The notes beneath the pieces are model-generated. The model made no database searches. It was not told where the DNA came from and worked only from the letters and a program-made list of their open reading frames with translations. From Chara braunii (taxonomy: Eukaryota; Streptophyta; Charophyceae; Charales; Characeae), in NCBI GenBank assembly GCA_003427395.1, contig BFEA01000126.1, positions 1,060,581 to 1,083,486 on the forward strand: a stretch of DNA of 22,906 bases. The letters run 5' to 3'. Positions 1-8,178 of the stretch are shown here, in pieces. Position 1 is the stretch's first letter; each line of letters begins with the position of its first letter. The position numbers were made by a program, and so were the translations under genes.

Positions 1-311
1 CACAAGGGCAGGGGCTGACCTCCCCTCCCCCCAAAAAAACGTGATATGCGATTGGAACACAATAGTTTTTCCTTTTCGAAATTCGAGTGGAAGGGTACAT
101 GTTGTATCTGAACACAACACGCACATGTTCTATCTGAACTGCTCTTCTATTTGGGAAAAGTGAACCCACACCGTTTCAATTTTGAAATGTTCAAAAACTC
201 AAGGACTGGTCTCCTCGGCCTCCTACGGGTAGCTACTAATCCTTTGCATGCCCCTCGCCTTACTAATCTCCGAAACCTCAAAACGTTCACCCTCATGAAC
301 GACCACCGACG
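1..311. other. no gene seen; non-coding flank
   Basis: No recognisable gene or element. A short imperfect direct repeat (a block ending in ATCTGAAC) occurs around 95-140. The segment ends where the hairpin and composite repeat begins. Confidence 0.5.
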
Positions 312-314
312 TTG

Positions 315-467
315 AAATGTCTCAGGGGGGAAAAACGCAACTCTGACGGGCTGCGAACTCGAACGTTGATCTATGACATGGGACTTGGAGACTCTTTAGC
401 AACAATCGCAAATGGCACCCGTGTACGCAACCCGTCAGGGGTGCGTTTTTCCCCCCCGAGACATTTT
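315..467. repeat. hairpin at outer end of composite repeat
   Basis: Bases 315-357 (AAATGTCTCAG then CTGACGGGCTGCGAAC) are an imperfect reverse complement of 424-467 (ACGCAACCCGTCAGGGG then GAGACATTTT). The arms are about 43 bases with a loop of about 66. The right arm is also the first part of the tandem composite repeat, so one short unit has been inverted against its neighbour. No coding capacity. Confidence 0.75.
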
Positions 468-1165
468 CCCTCTGAGACATTTTCGTCGTCCTTCGTTATA
501 TTGGTCATTGATTCGGGTTCATTTGGTTGTTGGAAGGTTCGAGAAATGCAGGCAGGTGCAGGCACGACACTTTGGGGGTAACTGGAAGTTTCTTTGAAAA
601 ATGTGGGACCGGTAGCTGCCCGTGGGACCACGCGCTGGGTTTTGGTCGAAACGGTGGCAAAGTAGAGGTAACGTGGATCTTTGGGGGGGGGTGGCAGTTT
701 TTTTAAAAAATGCGGGACCGATAGCTGCCCGTAGGACCGTGCGCTGGGTTTTGGCCAAAACGGTGGCAAAACAACTGCAGGGGGGAAAAGTGGAAAATTT
801 TGTAGCCCGTCAGGGATGCGTTTTCCCCGCCTGAGACATTTCCCTCTGAAACATTTTTGTCGTCCTTCGTTATATGGGTTGTTGATTCGGGCTCGTTTGG
901 TCGTTGGAAAGTTCGAAAAATGCACGTAGATGTAGGCACGACACTTTGGGGGCTAGTGACAGTTTCTTTGAAAAATGCGGGACCGGTAGCTTTCCATGGG
1001 ACATTGCGCTGAGTTTTGGTCGAAACGGTGGCAAAGCAGCGACAGGGTGGATCTTTGGGGGGGGGGGGNGGCAGTTTCTTTAAAAAATGCGGGACCGGTA
1101 ACTGCTCGTGGGACCGTGCGTTGGGTTTTGGTTGAAACGGTGGCAAAGCAGCAGGAGGGTAAAAA
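431..1165. repeat. tandem composite repeat, period about 375 bp
   Basis: Two head-to-tail units start with CCCGTCAGGG at 431 and 806. Each runs through a GAGACATTT block, a TCGTCCTTCGTTATA block and a GCACGACACTTTGGG block. Each then has two copies of a subrepeat of about 110 bp built on GCGGGACCGGTAGCTGCC and TTTTGGTCGAAACGGTGGCA (near 600, 710, 979 and 1088). Open frames here on both strands are repeat translations. One N lies at 1069. No transposase or RT frame is visible, so the class is unknown. Confidence 0.8.
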
Positions 1166-1259
1166 AATTAAAAAGTATGAATCGGAAAGGGTGCGGCCTT
1201 GGCCGCAGGTTGAAACGACACACTTGCATTACATTTACAAGTGCAAACAAATGTGCCTG
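1166..1259. repeat. left-arm tail of inverted composite repeat
   Basis: The block with AATCGGAAAGGGTGCGGCC followed by GCAGGTTGAAACGACACAC and TTACAAGTGCA is the reverse complement of about 1925-2010. The AATCGGAAAGGG...GCGGCCTTGGC motif recurs at 6455-6480, at the end of the 27-bp minisatellite. Confidence 0.75.
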
Positions 1260-1559
1260 AACGTGGACGTATTCAACGCCCCACACATTTAGCGCCCGAT
1301 TGAGTGAGTCACATATGACAAAACAACCGTTATTTAATAATAAAAAAAACTTACAACAACAAATACTCAAGCCTCGACATCAACTACGAATCAAGGTATG
1401 TCAAATATCTAATACATTAATGCCATACAAATTACCTTAATCCCACACATTCTAATACTAATAGATGTGATAAACACAAACACCCTAAGTATCACACAAG
1501 CACACACACACACTAATCTTGACATATACACACAAATACTGTTTTTTTTTCATGCAACA
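1260..1559. other. AT-rich spacer, no gene
   Basis: AT-rich, low-complexity DNA with a CA-rich stretch near 1500. It is absent from the opposite (right) arm of the inverted repeat, so it is either an insertion in the left arm or a deletion from the right one. Confidence 0.5.
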
Positions 1560-1669
1560 ATCACCCTACTTCTAAACCTCACCAATAATGCCTCCTTTAT
1601 CAATCAATCATATATACAAACTACGGGTTGCGAACCCATGCCCTCACGGTAAGTCAATGTGATATGCTA
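1560..1669 (-). repeat. tRNA-like (SINE-type) segment, left copy
   Basis: Read on the minus strand there is a perfect B-box-like GGTTCGCAACC (1626-1636). A weak A-box-like TAGCATATCAC (1659-1669) lies about 33 bases upstream of it. This order fits a tRNA-derived Pol III promoter, as in SINE heads, but no full cloverleaf forms. The segment is the reverse complement of 1834-1935. It could also be chance similarity. Confidence 0.4.
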
Positions 1670-1833
1670 GACTGGGGAGATCAACAAAACAACCACGAGC
1701 AACAACGATAAGCAACCCACGCAGTTTGAAGACCCGACATACAACAGGGTGGAAAACCCTTGGGTGGTGCGCAGGCAGTGTCTGTAATAGCGTCCATGCG
1801 TCAACTCAAGGGATGTGCGTCCAGCTGTGCGTC
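1670..1833. other. spacer between the two inverted arms
   Basis: About 165 bases separate the inverted copies (1560-1669 and 1834-1935). It contains CGCAGGCAGTGTCTG and GGATGTGCGTCCAGC but no recognised feature. Confidence 0.4.
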
Positions 1834-2360
1834 ATTCTAATTGACTTACTGTGAGGGCACGGGTGCGCACCCCGTAGTTTGTATATGCTTGATTGATAAA
1901 GAAGGCGTTATTGGTGAGGTTTAGAAGTATGCACTTGTAAATGCAATGCAGGTGTGTCGTTTCAACCTGCGGCCAAGGCCGCGCCCTTTCCGATTTCAGA
2001 CTTTTCCACTTTTCCACCCTGGCGCTGCTTTGTCACCGTTTCGACCAAAACCCAGCGCGCGGTCCCACGGGCAGGTACCGGTCCCGCATTTTTCAAAGAA
2101 GCTGCCACCACCCCCTAAAGTTCCACCCTGCCGCTGCTTTGCCACTGTTTCGACCAAACCCAGCTCGAGGTCCCATGGTCAGCTACCGGTCCCGCATTTT
2201 TCAAAGAAACTGCCACCCCCCCCAAAGTGTCATGCCTGCACCTGCCTGCATTTTTTGAACCTTCCAACGAGGCCCGACCTGTATAACGAAGGACGATGAA
2301 AGTGTCTCAAGGGGGGAAATGTCTCAGGGGGGGAAAACGCACCCCTGACGGGCTGCGAAC
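1834..2360. repeat. right arm of the inverted composite repeat
   Basis: Reverse-complement homology to the left block, in order: 1834-1935 matches 1560-1660, 1925-2010 matches 1150-1255, 2015-2195 holds two subrepeats (ACCGGTCCCGCATTTTTC at about 2075 and 2183), and 2200-2355 matches 431-580 or 806-955. It ends at CCCCTGACGGGCTGCGAAC. The tRNA-like B-box has decayed to GGTGCGCACCC (1862-1872). Confidence 0.8.
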
Positions 2361-2387
2361 ATCCTGCCAGTGTCCATGCGCGAGTCT

Positions 2388-2440
2388 GTGGAGTTTCGAA
2401 CCCGCACGGTTCTCTAACCACTGAGCTACATCAACTGGAC
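2388..2440 (-). repeat. truncated tRNA-like sequence
   Basis: On the minus strand an exact A-box TAGCTCAGTGG (2418-2428) is followed by a B-box-like GGTTCGAAACT (2392-2402). The spacing is only 26 bases from box start to box start, so most of an anticodon arm is missing and no functional tRNA is possible. It may be a tRNA fragment or a SINE head. It adjoins the inverted composite repeat. Confidence 0.5.
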
Positions 2441-2530
2441 AACATAACGCGTGTCCAGGCGAACGAAGAAGCGTCTGACCGGAACTGGTTGGCGGGTCTC
2501 GAAGTAGACCAGCAGCGGGTTCAAGGTATT

Positions 2531-2756
2531 CGGCCTAGCTCCACTACTCACGACATTCACAAAAGATAAATATGCCCATGTATCTCCATATTCGAGGAGG
2601 AGATTCAGGGCCTCGCCACACTACTCTCGAAATGTGCAAAACGAGAGTGAATCTTCCGCTAGAACATGGAGTTTGTCTTTTGTGCATTTCAAGAGTAGTG
2701 CAGCGAGGCCCTCATTCTCATTTTGTAGATTTGGTGAGCAGTGTAGTGAGACCCAT
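2531..2756. mobile_element. nested MITE-like hairpins, GCCTCGCTCCAC family
   Basis: Outer inverted repeats are 2532-2564 (GGCCTAGCTCCACTACTCAC) and 2713-2752. Inside them is a second hairpin with arms 2608-2641 (GGGCCTCGCCACACTACTCT) and 2679-2712. The same terminal and internal sequence (GAATCTTCCGCTAGAACA) appears in the element at 8832-8955. There is no transposase frame. The nesting suggests insertion of one copy into another, or tandem folding. Confidence 0.7.
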
Positions 2757-2956
2757 TTTGGCGCCATGGCAATAAGCTGCCATAGCTATTGGGTAGGCGT
2801 CATTCATTCGCGCATCGACTGTGGTGGCCAAATTCGTCAGTTTTCACGAAATCCCTCAGAGGAGCAAGAAGCGTATGTATGCATCTCGTGCGCGTTTTTT
2901 CCCCGCGCGCGTTTTTTCCCCGACCAGAGCTACTTACGCATCACGTTGCATTGATT

Positions 2957-3144
2957 CAACGACGCCTTCCTGTCGAGGGCGGGTGAGGCGAGCGGACGGT
3001 TGAAGGGGATGAGGCCAAGCAACGTCTGGAATTCGGCTCCGCAGGAGGGTCGAACGTGACGTGGGGCGCGCCCCCTAGTTTTTCGAAAGGTGGTAGAAAA
3101 GAGAAGGGGGACGGAGGAGACAGTTAATAAAAGAGGGAAAGGAA

Positions 3145-3213
<69 letters not shown>

Positions 3214-3316
3214 GGTTAGGGAATGGCAACGGACGCATGTAGAAGAGTTATCAGCAGCAGCAGCACGTGAGTTGAGTGTGAGGAAGGGGTGGAAGAGGAG
3301 GGGGGGGGGGGGAGAG
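2957..3316 (+). promoter_or_regulatory. COG4 upstream region / likely promoter and 5' UTR
   Basis: No TATA box is evident. An ACGT-core site TGACGTGG lies at 3057-3064, overlapping a 12-bp perfect palindrome GGGGCGCGCCCC at 3063-3074. A (GA)n tract of about 59 bases occupies 3154-3212. A poly-G run at 3301-3312 sits just before the ATG. GA tracts near plant start codons are known to bind BBR/BPC factors. TGACGTGG resembles bZIP/UPRE sites. Function is inferred and no transcription start can be placed. Confidence 0.45.
3154..3212 (+). repeat. (GA)n microsatellite upstream of COG4
   Basis: Near-perfect GA dinucleotide tract of about 59 bases, 105 bases upstream of the COG4 start codon, on the coding strand. 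A homopurine tract of this kind can form triplex DNA or serve as a GAGA-type element. Confidence 0.9.
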
Positions 3317-5377
3317 ATGGTGGCGGTGGCAACCGCCTCCCAGGGTCTATTGACCCCTGTATCGTCAGGAGCGATGTCGCCGGCGTGGGCGACAGATGAT
3401 GGCGACGAGATGCTGTCACGCATCAAGAAGCTGACAGATATGGGGGCAATGACTCGTCTTCTTCACGAGACGGTGGCGCGGGAGAGAGATATCGATGTGG
3501 AATTGGACGGTTTGCTAGCTCAGAGGCAAGATCTGGAGAAGAAGCTGCTGGCTATGGTGAAGTCGGCGGAGGTGCTGGAGTTAGTGCGCGCCGATGCGGA
3601 GCAGATGCACCGCAGCGTGCGCGGCACCTGTGCACTGGCGGAGCACGTCAGCGGGAAGGTTCGCGAGCTCGACGTCGCGCAATCGCGCGTGCACGACTGT
3701 ATCGTTCAGATAGAGGCGATAGTGGACAGGACGAACTGTATAGAAGGTGTGAAGAAAGCTCTGGAGGGGGAGGATTACGAGGCGGCGGCCAAGTACGTTG
3801 CAACGTTTTTGCAGCTAGACGTGGAAAACGGGCGGCGGGGGGCGGGGGAGGCCGAGGGGGTGGGGGAGGAGGCGAAGAAGGAGAAGAAGGATAGGAAGAA
3901 GAAGAAGAAGAAGAAGAGGGTGCAGAAGAAGGACGGCAGAACTGGCGAAGGCGGCGAGAAGGGGGGAGAGGACGGTGATCGGGAGGAAGGAGACGAGGAG
4001 GAGGAAGGCGATGAAGAGGAAGAAGAGGGTCTGGGCGAGGCGGCGCAAGATGACTTGGCAGGAGGAGGAGGGGGAGGGGGGAGAAGTGGCGCTGGGGCGC
4101 TGGCGGCGCATTTCGGTGGTGAAAGTGGGTTGTCGGAGCAGCGCGCGCAGCTGTTGCAGTCGAAGAAGACGCTGGAGGACGTGATTAGGCGGCGATTTGC
4201 GCAGGCGGCGGAGGTGCGCGATCATGCGGGAGCGGTGCGGTTCGCGCGGCTCTTCGGACCGCTGGGGTTGGAAGAGGAGGGGGCGCGCGCCTTCACGTCG
4301 TACCTGCGCGGGGTGGTTGCCGCGCGCGCAGCGGAAGAGTTCGACGCACTGACCCGCGCCTTGGAGGCCGCCGCTCCCCCGCTGATCCCCGCGCTTGGCG
4401 CCGCCGCTGCCGCCTCCCCCCCCGACGCTTTCCCCGGCGACTTCGTCGGCGCTTTGACCGAGCTGCTCAAGGACATCGCGCTCGCGATCGAGGAGAACGA
4501 GCAGCTGATGCTCGACGCCTTCGGCGAGGAGTCGCTGGCTAACGCGGTGAAGGAGCTGCAAGCGGAGTGCGACGTGCGCGGCGGCAAGCTGCTGAAGTTG
4601 TACGTCTCATCTCGTCGGCTGACGTGGCTTGTCAAGGAGGTGAACGAGCGCAAGGCGCGGGCGGGCGGCGGCGGCGGAGTCGTCGCTGGAGTCGTCGCCG
4701 TCGGGGGCAATGGCGACGATTCCCGCCCCGATCCGCGCGAGGTGGAGCTCCATCTAGAGGAAATGCTCGTGATCGCGCAGCGGAGCGAGGAGTACGCGCA
4801 GTTCATGACGGAGAAGCTGCGCGAGGCGGAGGCGGCGAGCTCTAGCGCACAGATGAGCCCCAGAGCCGCCAATCTGTTGCGCCGCAGCGGATTCAATCGC
4901 GCCGTCCAAGAGGTGATCGGGTGTTATATAGTCCTAGAGGAGTACTTCATGGTGGAGAATGTGGCCAAGGCCATCCAGATCGACGAACCGATGGCGGAAT
5001 CGTTGACCACATCCATGGTGGATGACGTGTTCTACATACTGCAGAACTGCGCGCGGCGCGCAATATGCACGGGGAACGTGCAGTGCGCGCTGGCGGTGGT
5101 GAACAACGTGAGCAATTTGCTGGGGAACGAGTACAAGGAGGCGCTGCAGCGGAAGCTGCGCGAGCCCAATCTTGCGGCCAAGCTGTTTGCGGCGGCGACG
5201 GCGGCGGGGGGAGTCGGGGGCGGCGGCGGAGCTGGAGGGGGACCCGGCGGAGGAGGGGTAGCTGGCACGGGAATGGCGCGCGGGGGCGCGGACATCGCCA
5301 CCGCGCTCAATAATGCTGACGTCAGCACGGAATACGTTCTCAAGCTGCGGCACGAGCTCGAAGAACTGGCCGCTGAG
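3317..5377 (+). CDS. COG4: COG4, exon 1 (residues 1-687)
   Basis: Conserved oligomeric Golgi complex subunit 4, a peripheral Golgi protein of lobe A that tethers retrograde vesicles and works with SNAREs and other COG subunits. The ATG at 3317 is the first in frame with family homology and has a purine at -3 and G at +4. Residues 33-170 are the conserved coiled N-terminus (LTDMGAMTRLLHE, SGKVRELDVAQSR, NCIEGVKKALEGEDYEAAAK). Residues 171-262 are a Lys/Glu/Gly insertion. The family match resumes at about 272 (RDHAGAVRFARLFGPLG, IALAIEENE, PDPREVELHLEEM, MVENVAKAIQIDE, LTTSMVDDVFYILQNCARRA, NNADVSTEYVLKLRHELEE). Gly-rich insertions sit at about 450-464 and 630-658. The frame stays open past 5377 into CT-rich intron, but homology stops exactly at GAG|GTGCGT. 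The exon is GC-rich and continuous. Identity is very confident, the start codon slightly less so. Confidence 0.95.
3827..4102 (+). repeat. low-complexity coding insertion in COG4 (residues 171-262)
   Basis: The AAG/GAG/GGN-rich purine run encodes a Lys block (KKKKKKK at about 194-200), an acidic block (EEEE and EEEEE at about 227-237) and poly-Gly (about 249-255). It splits two conserved family segments that are nearly adjacent in plant COG4 as I recall it. In-frame microsatellite expansion is the simplest explanation. A small unspliced intron is possible but not required, as the frame is open throughout. Confidence 0.8.
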
Positions 5378-5387
5378 GTGCGTCCCT

Positions 5388-5620
5388 CCCTCCCCCCCTT
5401 TCCCCTTTCCCGTATACTCTCTCCCTCTCTCGCTCTCTATGTGCACATGCGCATCTTAGTACTTCAATCCGGCTCTCTCTCTCTCTCTCTCTCTCGCTCT
5501 CTACCTCTGTGTCCTTGCGTATCTCTCTGTGCTGTCTATGTGCACATGCGCATCTTACTATTTCAATCCGGCTCTCTCTCTCTCTCTCTGTGTGCACTTG
5601 CGTTTCTCTGCGTGCTCGCA
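5388..5620 (+). repeat. CT-rich tandem stretch at start of COG4 intron
   Basis: A (CT)n tract lies at about 5473-5495 and another at 5572-5588. A repeated block TATGTGCACATGCGCATCTTA occurs near 5439 and 5538, giving a unit of about 100 bp present twice. The polypyrimidine character keeps the exon 1 frame open, which artificially extends it to 5896. Confidence 0.75.
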
Positions 5621-5733
5621 GAGCAGAAGGGGGAAAAAGGCAAAATGACCCGAAGCCCCGGTTGCAAACTCTTCCGTCGACTTCACCGCCCGCATATTCT
5701 TCTGTGGGTGTCTCCGTGTGCGACGAGAGCGAG

Positions 5734-5737
<4 letters not shown>

Positions 5738-5794
<57 letters not shown>
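5738..5794 (+). repeat. (GA)n microsatellite in COG4 intron
   Basis: GA dinucleotide tract of about 57 bases, preceded by imperfect GAGAGC units. Confidence 0.9.
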
Positions 5795-5798
<4 letters not shown>

Positions 5799-5887
5799 GA
5801 AAGGAAAACGGATGGCTCTTTATTTTTATGCGTGTTTTTTTCGTAGACGCCAGGATCAGAACTCCCCACGTGCATCCCCTTACCTGT

Positions 5888-6204
5888 GAGAGGTAGCTAT
5901 GCTTGCAGGGCTCGCCTGTATAGGCTTACTAGGAGTAGTGGTAGGTGGGTAGTAAAAGGTGAAATTGAGAGAAGAATATAGCTTAGTTAAAAATCAAAGA
6001 AACCCTCCCCACCTGGATGGCACAAAAAAAAAAGAAAAAAGAACGAAATACCACGTCCCTGTGCAGGTCACTCATCTGCAGCCTGAATGCGGTTATTGTG
6101 AGAGAGAGTGGTACAGATCCCTCTCCCGCAATCTTACCCCTCTCTCACGGAACCCTGAATGCGGTGTAGTTTTCTGTGATACCGTCTTCAAGGTTCTGTG
6201 AGAG
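5888..6204. other. intron sequence with small repeats, no gene
   Basis: Two copies of a CTGAATGCGGT block (6083 and about 6153) are each followed by a GTGAGAG- or TGTGA-type inverted motif (CCCTCTCTCACGG against TCTGTGAGAGG). This suggests a small degenerate tandem or foldback element leading into the 27-bp minisatellite. No coding signal. Confidence 0.45.
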
Positions 6205-6470
6205 GGGTGAAAAGTGAAAAAGTCTGAATCGGGGTAAAAAGTGAAAAAGTCTGAATCGGGGTAAAAAGTGAAAAAGTCTGAATCGGGGTAAAAGGTGAAT
6301 CGGGGTAAAAAGTGAAGAAGTCTGAATAAAGTGAAAAAGTCTGAATCGGGGTAAAAAGTGAAAAAGTTTGAATCGGGGGTAAAAAGTGAAAAAGTTTGAA
6401 TCGGGGGGTAAAAAGTGAAAAAGTCTGAATCGGGGGGTAAAAAGTGAAAAAGACTGAATCGGAAAGGGCG
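6205..6470 (+). repeat. 27-bp minisatellite, about nine copies
   Basis: Unit GTAAAAAGTGAAAAAGTCTG plus AATCGGG, repeated with small length changes. The last unit runs into AATCGGAAAGGGCGCGGCC, the same motif found at 1183-1200 and, inverted, at 1978-2000. The array therefore seems to have grown from a piece of the composite repeat at 0.4-2.4 kb. Confidence 0.9.
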
Positions 6471-6504
6471 CGGCCTTGGCGTGGACTTGGATAATCTACG
6501 AAAT

Positions 6505-6615
6505 AACCGCCTTTCCCCGAACATAAGGCACCCTAAAAATGAACGTATACAAGCTATATTTCCGGCCAGATATAGCCAAAATAAGGGTGCGTTGTGTTCG
6601 GGGGAAGACGGTAGT
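6505..6615. mobile_element. MITE-like hairpin, CTACCGTCTTC...CCGAA family
   Basis: Left arm AACCGCCTTTCCCCGAACAT and right arm reading (reverse complement) ACTACCGTCTTCCCCCGAAC. The centre continues the pairing (GCTATATTTCCGG against CCAGATATAGC). Length is about 111 bp. It belongs to the same terminal-sequence family as 12011-12123 and 15690-15863. Confidence 0.75.
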
Positions 6616-6639
6616 CATAAATATTCAATTGTTGTGTGT

Positions 6640-6756
6640 ATGGTGTAGTCGAATAGTTGAAACATTTAGCAAAAAAAAAAAAAAAAGAATAGTTGAAAAG
6701 CACGAATAGGTAAATAGTTGAAAAACACGAATAGGTAAATAGTTTAAAAACACGGA
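6640..6756. repeat. short tandem repeat, CACGAATAGGTAAATAGTTG unit
   Basis: About 25-bp units containing GAATAGGTAAATAGTTGAAA occur at about 6700-6750, and again after the U6-like sequence at 6888-6910. The U6-like copy therefore interrupts or abuts this array. Confidence 0.7.
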
Positions 6757-6758
6757 TA

Positions 6759-6863
6759 GTCCTTCGGGACATCCGTTAAAATTGGAACGATACAGAGAAA
6801 GAAGATTAGCATGGCCCCTGCGCACGGATCACACGCATAAATCGAGAAATGGTCCAAATTTTT
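6759..6863 (+). pseudogene. U6 snRNA-like sequence, probably a retrocopy
   Basis: U6 is the catalytic snRNA of the spliceosome. This copy is full length: 5' stem GTCCTTCGGGAC, ACAGAGA box (6792-6798), AGC triad (6808-6810), CATGGCCCCTGCGCA, and the 3' end AAATCGAGAAATGGTCC with TTTTT (about 105 bases). Against plant U6 as I recall it, four extra bases lie between ACAGAGA and AGC (nine instead of five), and the stem-loop region reads GCGCACGGATCACACGCAT where GCGCAAGGATGACACGCAC is usual. No upstream sequence element or TATA is visible. A 12-base A run follows (6874-6885) and AAAAACAC-type sequence flanks both sides, as expected for LINE-mediated retroposition. A divergent but expressed variant cannot be excluded. 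Confidence 0.8.
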
Positions 6864-6942
6864 AAAAGAAGGGAAAAAAAAAAAACACACGAATAGGTAC
6901 ATTGTTGATAAACACGAAACTGGCTTAAGGCTGCAAGGATAA

Positions 6943-7117
6943 CCCCGGGGTCAAGTCCCACTTGCAGCGTTGAGCTACCTCAACGCCGGAATCTGGACGT
7001 GTTTTGTGGAGACGTGCAGTTCAGGAAGCTCTACACCATTTCTGCACATCTCCGCAAAAGCGTCCAGATTCCGGCGTTGAGGTAGCTCAACGCTGCTAGT
7101 GGGACTTGGCCCCCGGG
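6943..7117. mobile_element. full-length hairpin MITE, CAAGTCCCACTTGCA family
   Basis: Arms 6943-7000 and 7061-7117 are near-perfect inverted repeats (CGTTGAGCTACCTCAACGCC inside each). Pairing continues weakly into the loop (TTTTGTGGAGACGTGCAG against CTGCACATCTCCGCAAAA). Total length is about 175 bp and it is non-coding. The same terminal motif occurs in the element at 22542-22684. No clear target duplication could be assigned by eye. Confidence 0.8.
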
Positions 7118-7500
7118 TAGAATTGTGAGGTCCCCGGCGTCAGGTTGCTATTTTGTAATAGAATAACACGAATGTTTTCTTAAAAAGAAAAAAAAAAGGT
7201 TGAAAAACCAATTCTCAGCTATAAGACGTTGAGGCTGTTGGTCGGTCGCGTTATATATCTCATTGGAGTGTATTTTCCGTGAGAGAGGGGCAGTTGCGCA
7301 AATCGGCCACAAGTGAAGACATATGCGGTGAAGAACCTTCCCCCCCAAAAGAATGGAATGAGCGATTTGTTTTATAATTTATTTCTTTATTTAATTTTAT
7401 GAAAAAAGGGAAGACGAAGAATGCCAACGGTGAAATCAGTCAATCATAGTGCACACGTGACCACTTAGAAGAAGGTCAATCAACTCCTTTTTTTTTTTTT
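7118..7500. other. intron sequence, no gene or repeat recognised
   Basis: AT-rich and unremarkable apart from short A and T runs. I see nothing further in it. Confidence 0.4.
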
Positions 7501-7503
7501 TCG

Positions 7504-7845
7504 TTCCCCTGGATATATACACAAGAAATAGATGAATCTAGAAGAGGCACCTCTTTTTTCTTTTCCCCCTGGATATATACACAGGATATAGATGAATCTA
7601 GAAGAGACGCGTTTTTCTTTCTTTCTTTCCCCTGGATATATACACAGGAAATAGATGAATCTAGAAGAGAGCTTTTTTTTTCTTTCCCCCTGGATATATA
7701 CACAGGAAATAGATGAATCTAGAAGAGACACCTTTTTTTTTCTTTCCCCCTGGATATATACACAGGAAATAGATGAATCTAGAAGAGACAATTGCGGAAC
7801 CCCTTGGATATATACACAGGAAATAGATGAATCTAGAAGAGACAT
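7504..7845 (+). repeat. 60-bp minisatellite, six copies
   Basis: The core GGATATATACACAGGAAATA followed by GATGAATCTAGAAGAG starts at 7511, 7571, 7634, 7692, 7752 and 7806. Units differ mainly in the length of a T/C-rich linker. Open frames on both strands (repeating SSISCVYIQG on minus, WIYTQEIDESRRD on plus) come from the unit length being close to a multiple of three. Not a CRISPR array. Confidence 0.92.
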
Positions 7846-8178
7846 AATTGTTTTGTCATCAACCGTCTTCATCCGAATAGTACGTAGTTTATAAAGTACC
7901 GTAGGCGATACTCCTTTGGGCATTTTAACTTGGACGTCCGTGGGCGGAATTTCGACTTGGGCGTTTTTTTGGGAATCGAAATGATCAGATGCTGGGCGCG
8001 GTTGGCAGCACGAAGACAAAAGAAAAGAAAAGAAAAGAAAAGAAAAGAAAAACAATCGCCCGTGTCTACAGTAAGGGGGGGGGAAGGGGAAAAAAAAAAA
8101 AAGGACTCTAGTAGAATTTTTGACTTCGCCTCCTTTCTGGCGGCCCTAGAATGTAAATGCGCTATTGGGTTCAGCCTC

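Noticed and set aside
371-925. 184-codon minus-strand frame
   Set aside because: Translation of the tandem composite repeat. The same peptide words recur in every unit and in other frames.
2388-2440. Functional tRNA gene on the minus strand
   Set aside because: A and B boxes are present but the anticodon arm is deleted.
4222-4896. 224-codon frame antisense to COG4
   Set aside because: A shadow of the GC-rich, strongly conserved sense exon.
5378-5896. Extension of the COG4 frame past 5377
   Set aside because: Residues become Ser/Leu microsatellite translation exactly after a consensus donor, and the missing COG4 C-terminus is found at 14740-15369 in the right phase.
6943-7117. Intrinsic terminator or structured regulatory RNA
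   Set aside because: The stem is far too long, lies in an intron, and its ends recur in an unrelated hairpin at 22.5 kb, which fits a MITE.
7504-7845. CRISPR-like array
   Set aside because: The repeats are separated by related T/C-rich linkers, not unique spacers, and the context is eukaryotic.
7480-8055. 191-codon minus-strand frame with an ordinary-looking N-terminal part
   Set aside because: Most is the 60-bp minisatellite, and the LRTIRMKT segment is translation of the CCGTCTTCATCCGAATAG MITE end.
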